A stretch of 64,000 nt of DNA from Helicoverpa zea (Eukaryota > Arthropoda > Insecta > Lepidoptera > Noctuidae): contig NC_061476.1 of the NCBI RefSeq assembly GCF_022581195.2, forward strand, positions 1,968,098 to 2,032,097, written 5' to 3'. Below are positions 11,501-20,500 of the stretch, piece by piece. Under the pieces are notes generated by a model. The model was not told the origin of the DNA. It did no database searches and saw only the letters and a program-made list of their open reading frames with translations. The translations under genes were made by a program, and so were the position numbers. Within the stretch, counting starts at the first letter, position 1, and each line of letters opens with the position of its first letter.

Positions 11501-14500
11501 ACATAGTTTGAAACTTGAGAAAGGACATAGGATAGTTTTTATTACAAAAAAAAAATAAAAATAAAATTATTCCGGACATATGGCGCCATCTATTGGTCAA
11601 ATCAAAAATCTGCTGGTAGTCACTATTCCACGCGAACGAAGTTGCGGGCAAAAGCTAGTACGTAGATATATGGAACGCAAAACCCCAAATGAGAATGGAA
11701 GAAGGACGGGAAAATTATTAGGAGTGTTTTACCTATATTTAGTTCACAATAACAGCGTGTTTGTAGTTTTGACAGCTCTATCTATAGACTTCTTAAGAAT
11801 TATTTACAAAACAAACACTGAAAGCTAACAACATAACAAACTGCGCACAAATTACGATATTTCATAACTATTTTCACAAACCACAAGTCGTTTCAGTACG
11901 TAAAATCAGTGTTAATTCGGGAGTAAATGCCAGGCTTAATTTCGTCAATATCTCGGTGAAAACCAGTTAACCTGATGAGCAGTCAGTAATCCGTAGGATT
12001 TTAATTAGTCTTCATTTGTGGGAGCAATCACGTTGAATCCCGGAATTGGGTCAAATAGGCCAATTTGTGTGCGCATTGTATGCTTTTGTTAAAAGGATTG
12101 GGTTAGCATTGCCTACATAATGTACCTGTCGTTACATAGAAAAAGGGAATGGAATCTATTCAGAAAGAAAAAAACGATATTGCCGTCTATTTTTATCAGA
12201 GAAAATTGCGTCGAAAAAGTAATGAGAGAAATGTTAAAGGAAGATAAGAAAAGTAATGATGTAGGAAATATGAACTGTTTAGTGACAAGCTGATATTAAT
12301 CAACAATCAATATCGAAGAACTAATCATACAAAAAAATATATTAAAATTATAAGAAAACAACGGACTACTGTATGAGGTAAATAGGCACGTTTTAAAGAT
12401 AAAACTACTTAATACCTCTCATAAAAATATAAACCGAAGAAAGAACAAAGTTATAAAATTAGAAGACTTTCGGAAGAAATTAATTATTTAAATCTACTGT
12501 ATAATTAATTTAAAAGTCCATTAAAATGAAATAACAGCATAATATAAAAATTCTCCTGTCACATAACATGAAATCATTCATCATCCACATCGAGAGATTC
12601 ATCAACCTTTTTGATAAACGATAATGTTGAAATAACCACATTAAAGACTATATTCGCTTACACCATTTGATATACGATCATAGCCCTTATTTACGAGGCC
12701 ATAAACACCACATTATTGTCAATAAACGAAAGGAATAATCTTTTAAATGGTAATATTAACTCATTTGATAATCTCTGAAGTATGCAATAAGTATTAAAAC
12801 CGTAACACATTATATTATGGCAATTGAAACTAATGCTTATTGAAAAAAACTAATGTGGCGGATACATTAAACTTATTTTATTTCAATAACGCTATCTAAA
12901 GTGTATTTTAAAATACGTCCAATCTTAGAGCATTTAAAGAGCCGATGATGCCATTGCCTTGTCTTCAGATCCAACAAAGGTAGTAAGAGACCCCTGGTCT
13001 TACTTCTATTCATGTGTGCGTCAAGTTTAAATTTGTATTTGTGTCGTCTTACGCACACGAATAACGATGTCATCTACAATGCTGAATTCATTCCGTTCCT
13101 TTCGACTTTTTCGCATAGATGTTTGTACTCCTAGCGGTTCCAGTTGATTGGATGCTCTAAGATCCATATTTATTCAATTCAATGGTTTATTTTGCAACAT
13201 ATCAAAGATAATAAGAAATAGTGAAGACGGATGAATGGGGATTTTAACAGGAAATTAGTCACATTAACCTGCTTAGAACGATTTATTTTTATATATGTAG
13301 GTACCTTTTTATTTAGTTAAGTCTATTTTAAACTGGATCATTTCCTTACGTGACAAAGACATTATTTAAATAATGATTTTAAAACATTTGTCTTTATAAA
13401 AATCCGGATCATAACTTACTACTGATATTATAAACGTAAGCATTTTCCAAGTCCTAATATTCTTTTCGAGATAAATCGCCGTCATGAAACTTTATGATGA
13501 TAAGAAAACCGATAAAGGGAATTTGGGTATTTTACAAAAAAAAAAAAACCTTATCCCTATCAACCATCTCTGTATTACATGTTATTACAAAACTTTAGGT
13601 AAATTACAGTGGTTAATATAAATAGCCTACCTAGAAAGTGACAGTAATTTAATCAAGTCCTAAGTACTGCTGACCCTTTAAACTGGAAATTGGCAATATC
13701 TGGCGACCGACCCCTTTCATACTGAGCTCTCCTAGTACTTTATTAAATTAACCCTAATATAAGGTAAAATCGACTGGCCCTTTTGTACAGTAATATTCAA
13801 AGTAAATGGCATTTATTTCATCTATATTTATTTGAATCTTCAGAGTTTTCTTTGGAAAAGTTCGATCTGTATACTATTAAGCAATTAAATTAATATTAAT
13901 CTAATCTTAGGAACTTCAAGACTGTTTTGAAATGTTCGTGTTACCATTTATCAGGGAAGGCTTCTTTATTTCGGGTGTGCAAGGTAGTTCCTATGAAACG
14001 CGGGTATAATGCAAATTTTTGGGAAACAGTCTATTGCTATACCTACCTATATTTATTCCAGCACGAGTGAATTTTGCTAAAATCAAAGTCCAACTGTCAT
14101 AATGCAACAGCATTTATTGGTTGAAAAATTCGCAGTACCCCTAAATTAACCACCAACTACAATAACCCAGGAATTTGGATCACTATACATATAATAAAGT
14201 CCCCTATTCACGGTACGCAAGTCGCAATCCGACATTTGGCACAAAATGGACACAAAATGTACAATAAACGGTTCATAAAACGCAATGCGGCAATTCCAAC
14301 GCTATTTGTGTAGGGTCCGTAATAATCTGGAATTTATCGACATATTTAGCACGCCATAAAAATGTATGAAATCTAAATCGAGGAATATTTGACGAGCTGT
14401 TTGTTTATGGGTGATGTTATAGTTATTATTATGTATTAAGAACTGTGTTTATAAAACTTAAAGATTTATGGTGATGATTTTGGTCTTATAGTGAAGCGAT

Positions 14501-17500
14501 ACTCGATTTTATAGCGGTTCAATATATCACTTTTGTGCGGTTTCACACAGGGGACTTAATATAAACGTAAGAGTTAGAGGAGAGCAGAAAATATTAGAGG
14601 GAGGCTGCAGTCATGATACATGTGATGAGTGGATGAGACACATAATACAATGTGGATGGATGGAGAGGGAGGGGAAGACCGAAGAAAAGATGGATGAATT
14701 TGTCTAAGAGATGACATGAATAAGACGATAGTTAACACAGAGGAAAGAAAGGGACACCATATTGCAAGGACCAAATATGTTTATTTATTGACTTTATTTA
14801 TTAAGGTATTGACTTTATTTATCAAAGATAATTATGTCAGCCCCAAAAGCCTCAAGAAACAAAATTAATTGGCACAACTTTTTACATACGGTATATACCA
14901 AGACTTTTACCCAGAAGAACAGGTCCTAATTTTTACATACAGTGTAAGAGGCGTTTCCCTAAAATAATAAGCTCAGGGTATAATGATGAAGAAACATAGT
15001 TATTATATACTCACGTGCAACCTCTTAAGCAGTCCTGTATCGGTGTTGGAGTTAGCGGACTGCTTGGCAGTATTCCAGAACTGCTTTTGAGCGGAGTAGC
15101 GGTTCATGGGGCATATTTTGAACAGGCAATCTGAAAATTATAGCAAAATTTTAAAGAAACTTCGTAGATGAAAGCAACGAGTTGATATTTTTCTGGAGGG
15201 TATCAAGTTTTTTTTTCTAATAATTTTACACCTAATTATCAACATAATTGGGAAAAGGTTCGGGAGATGGAGATGATCAATCAAAATCCTTAACATTATT
15301 CCGAACCTCTATGCTCCAGAAGCTTAACTAAAAGTAACGTAGTTCTAGTCTCCAAAAAATGATATTTCCGCATTAAAAACACAAGTAGGACTTGATCCAT
15401 TATTTCACGAATACCAACTGTCGGGCCCTTCGGGAAATTATGTGGTCAGAATACGATGTTATCGCCGCAGGGTAATACTGTGCCCACAATGTGCCTGGTG
15501 ACCAGTGTTATTCACAAATTCAGAGTCGATTCTTGAAACGTTTATATGTATAAATGTGTCTAGTTTCAATATCAGGAAACGTTGTGAAATTACGTAAATA
15601 AAGTTGACAAGTTTGTTAGTTTGCTCATAAAAACGCGATTCTCAGGAACTAGTAGTTCATTTTGAAAAATTATTTCAGTGGTAAATAGCTCATTTACTGT
15701 ATCACATCAATCCGGTCGTGGTGAGCAATACCGGAATTTACAGAACGCGGGTCAAACCGCTGATAAATGGCTAAATCTACGTACTGCTAATAAATAATAA
15801 GGCCTCAAATAATAGATAATCCTATTACAAAGATTCATGATTCATTCTTTTGTTCAGAACGTTCATAATGTGATTTAATTTCCTTCGCGTCAGATTTATG
15901 GATCTTTTGTAACATTAATAGCCGTAATATATTAATACTAGTGGAAAACCCGGCTTCGCTCGGGTGAAATTTGACTCATAATACACGTCTAGTTGCAAAA
16001 TGTAGGTAGAAATTTCTGTAGTCATCGGGTCTCAAGGAATATTAAAGGAATAATCAAGGCATAGATTCGTATAGCTTCGTTCGTTATGTTTAATAAATAT
16101 AATAAATAAAAACTGCAAAAGTTTTTACACAAATTATGTTTATTTCAAATTAACATTCAAAATAAACTAACACAAATTAACAAAACATATACCCCCTTAC
16201 TTATAAAATCTCTAATCACCTTCTAAGCAACATTTTAACTAATCACTACTTAAAGTCTTAAGTAGTGATTAAATGTTAGTTAAGACATGATTAAGCAACG
16301 TTTATAAGTAAGTATTTTCTTAAACAGCCCTTAAGTATTACTTATATTTAATTCACGTTTATAAGTAAGGCTGATATTTTTAAGGTTTACTCTGTGTAAA
16401 CCTCTTTGTTTTAAGCACTCAGTCTTTTTCTTTACTTTGACAGGTAGATAAGTACTTACTAATTTTAAAAATAAAATATGAAATTGTGGTTCTTTATCCA
16501 AATTGGCTAAATCAAGAATAATATTAGGAAGTATGTAAATTGTAATTTTACAATGAGTACTTATCCGAGAATTTGGCAAAGGTACTTATAAAAAAATATT
16601 CTCTATTATACATCAGAGGTTGATTATCACAAAATTTCTCTATATATAACATTTTTCGATAAATATTTATCACCTTTGAAGCCTTGTTCAGTGGTATTGA
16701 TAATTTGAATTTTTACATCATCGAATCTTCGAACTCGAAATAATTGCCGAGGAAGTTTAAAATCAATTGCTTCATTCAAACATCTTTCCCATTCTTGATC
16801 GTCAAAAAGGAGCCCTCTTGCTTGAGCAGCTTCTCGAAATGAGTTGTAAATAATATTTTCATAAGTTCTAACATTCAACTCTTCGTTATCGACCTTAAAG
16901 GAGAAAATATATTAGATAAATATTCAAATAATAATAACTATTGTGAATGTATGTAGGTATATCCTCACATCTCTATCTGGTAATAAGTATTATTTTTCAT
17001 TTTACAGCCACAGCACTCGCAATAATTGAAATTATCTGCAAAAATATATTATACAATTAATAATGTCTATTGTATAATAAGAGCCAGCCAAGTTCAAGTA
17101 GAACTTGCGCATGAAGGGGTTCATTTCATTATCGAGAAAAACGGTGAAAAAATCGTGTCTGTTTCTGTATGTATTCATGACACCTCAACACAGGCTATGC
17201 GTGTGGTCATTTATTATTATTTGTCGAATTATAGAGAAAAAATATTGAGCCGCTTACCGAGTATAATGTTGTCGCAGTCCACACATCGACTGCACATTTG
17301 CTTTTGTTTGCCATCTCGTGCAAATATTTTGCCATTACAAAAATTGCATGTCACTGGAAGTAAATAAGTATTTATTTTATTTTTAAATGCAGAAGGCTCA
17401 CAATCCACACTTTAAGAAGAAAACAAAACAAAATTCACTTAAAAACACAACCTGCCTACATACCTACTAAAATACTACACTGTACACACCATCTTTACGA

Positions 17501-20500
17501 AGAGCCCTTCGCTCCATCCACTTTCCACAATTGTGACAATGTTTACCAAATGCACGGAGATTCGGCTGTTAACAAAATGATATAGGTATCATCAAACAAA
17601 AGACTAAACGAAGACAGAGACACGACCAACGAAACATTTTATGAAATACTTACGATTTTCGGCATGATGTGTGTAATCCAAAGTAAATGACAATGACATT
17701 TGAACAACTAAATGACATTTGAACTAAAACTTCGACTTTGAGGTTATGGTTATTATTCTTCTTTCTATGGTTTTTATCGCAATCGGCCAATCTTATGCTA
17801 CGTTCACACGCGCGCCGCGCAACCCGGCGGGCTGCCTGGCGGGCTGCGCGGCGTGCAGCCCGTCGCGGGCAGGCGGACATTCAAGCTGTTCACACGCGCG
17901 CCGTCGTGTCAGTCAGTGCAAGAATGGCGAGCAGCGAGGATCTCGGTGTTGTTGCTGTCATAGCCTTTGGCTTAACTTATTTTTATTGGAAAAATAATCA
18001 AAATGATGAACGACGTTAACCATTCCGCCATGTTGTTATCTTCGATCGTAGCGACTTTCTTAGAACGTTTAATCGTCACGAAAGCGCAGGAGAGACTGAC
18101 TGCCCGCGCGCGTGTAAACAGTCGCCGGGCGCCCGCACATTCATCCTTTGAACTTTGCCAAAAAACCGACACTCGACCGATTCGCGGCGTTCACGGGCAC
18201 GGGCGCGTTCACGGGCTCGGGCGTACCGTTTACACGCTCGTGAACGTGACTGTGCCCGTTGAATGTCGATTTGAACGCGCGTGTGTGAACGTACCATTAG
18301 GTTTAAAGAAAAAACACATAACAAAAAGTATATCATAAAAAAGTGTCAAAAACAATATTTTCGCGAAACGTCAACGACTGACGAAAAGTATTTTTTGATA
18401 AGATTCACTAAACGTTGGCGATGCGTATCTAAGCAACGTTTATTAACTACCCAAGATAGCGACTGTGGTTTGCTTGTCAGTGCAATTGTTTAACGAAATT
18501 CTCCATAATCCGAATTTTGCGGATATATGTTGTCGACTCAAAATTAATATTTTTTTATGTTTTGTTATTCATATAAGGTTTCGATCGAGTCTACCGTACC
18601 CTTTGACGAAATTATTAATATAGATAGATGAAACATTTCATATACGAAATTGGACATTAAAAAAGCACTAATATATCTCTCGGTATTATGAACCTTAGGA
18701 AGTTTATGTATGTTTTAACAACGTATTTTTTTAAGCTAGAGCCTATAATAATTAATTTACCTGCTTGTATAAGTATATATTAACATAGATTGCAGTATAA
18801 CATTCCACAGAGAAATGTTTAAGAAATAACCTTATTGCAAATCATTTTAAAAAGGTCTGATGATAATACCCCCATTACGAAAATATTTTCCTGTCTAATT
18901 TTATTAACAAAACTGGCTGTTTCCGCGATTTTACCAGCGTTCCGTGTAAACTACTTCCCGTTCCCTGACAAAATACAGGCCCTTTTCACCAAGAGATAGT
19001 GTAGCTTCGTAACGGTGTAATATTTTTTTCCAATCGGTACTTTTTGGGGCTCAAAAATCCTCTTAATAATATTAGTTTAGACGACCCGGATCCACATTAA
19101 ACCTTTCTTGACAGCCGACGCAGACTTGATATATCACAGCATACATAAATAAACGCCGTTGACAATGCTGAATAAATTATTACTTAGAAAACGGATGCTG
19201 CTATTGTAATTTGTAGATGTAAGATTTTAGGTATTCGCTGAGTGTTAAGATTTCAGGACATTTTGGGAGAATAATCTAAGTTAATAAAGCTGTGTTTAAC
19301 GTCTAGTCTAACTATGGATGGGTGACCATTTTCGTATTGTCCTATAGGTGACTCACTTATTAGCTCAAACTCTTGTACCTATTACTTATAACCTACCTTT
19401 TGAGTCAAATGATTAGAGTATTATTGCAATTATAGCAAGATCTGACAAATATATTTGAATTCATACAAGGCGCTCCTATGTAGTCCGCGTATCTATGTAT
19501 TTGAACACGCGTGCCGACTCTCTCCTTGCGGCACATTTAAAATTTGTATGCGCGTACATTGGACCGCCTAGTCTAGGTATACAATATTTTACTGCAACAG
19601 ATTTGTGAAATTATCTAGTAAAGGTGGACAAGAATGACTTACCCCGGAACTTTTTGGGCGGATCAGTCAGGTCGCCCGCTTCCGGGCACACCACACACCT
19701 GTCATCTACCAACCTGTGGACAACGGTAAATTAATTATTTTCCCAAGTTATTGGATCTTTGGTAATCGTAGTCAGGATCCAGTCTGACATACAGTCTTTA
19801 CAAGGGGTATCGGGGTATCGGTTGCCCTGGCAAATGGATTGCAATCAGCGGCATATGGTTAGACTGGAAGTCGATCCCAACTTGGTTCGGAAATGGCTAG
19901 GCAAATGATGAGTAGGTAGACATATTTCTTCATAATTTTATGCATGTAATAAATAGAAAGGAACTATAATCAGAAAACCGGGAATCATACTTTGAAACTG
20001 CTGAAAAGGTCACACGATGCAAGCGCTACTCATATGTTTATATTGAAGTGGCCATATCATAAACAACTGGTCGCATAACGATGCGATGATATACAGAGTG
20101 TGCGGATAACGGCGTATGACACAATTAGGTGGGATCTTATATAACTGTTTGCATATTGCACGCTTTTGATGTTAAATATGCATATGTTAGAATTAATTTT
20201 GGAGGAGCATGTTCAAAAAAAAGGTCCAGTAAAGAACATCCTTGTTTTGGGAAATTGGTTAAAATGGGTTAAAAATGAAGGACAGGTTTAACTTTGTATA
20301 CTTCTCTAAAATGTATAAGAATTGCAAACCAAATTTGAGAATTCTGATACAGTGAAAGTCAGAAGTAAATAGTAGTAGTACCTATTTGATATTTTGCGGT
20401 TACGTAAACCAAAATCGCAACAAAGGTATGATCATGAGGACAAAGTAACCTCATATGACTAAACAAAGGAACCTAACCACATTTGTTTCCCAGCCCAGCC

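Noticed and set aside
17650..18338. Arg/Ala-rich frames of 70-110 codons on both strands
   Set aside because: They arise from the CpG-rich body and ends of the Harbinger element, not from a conserved protein.
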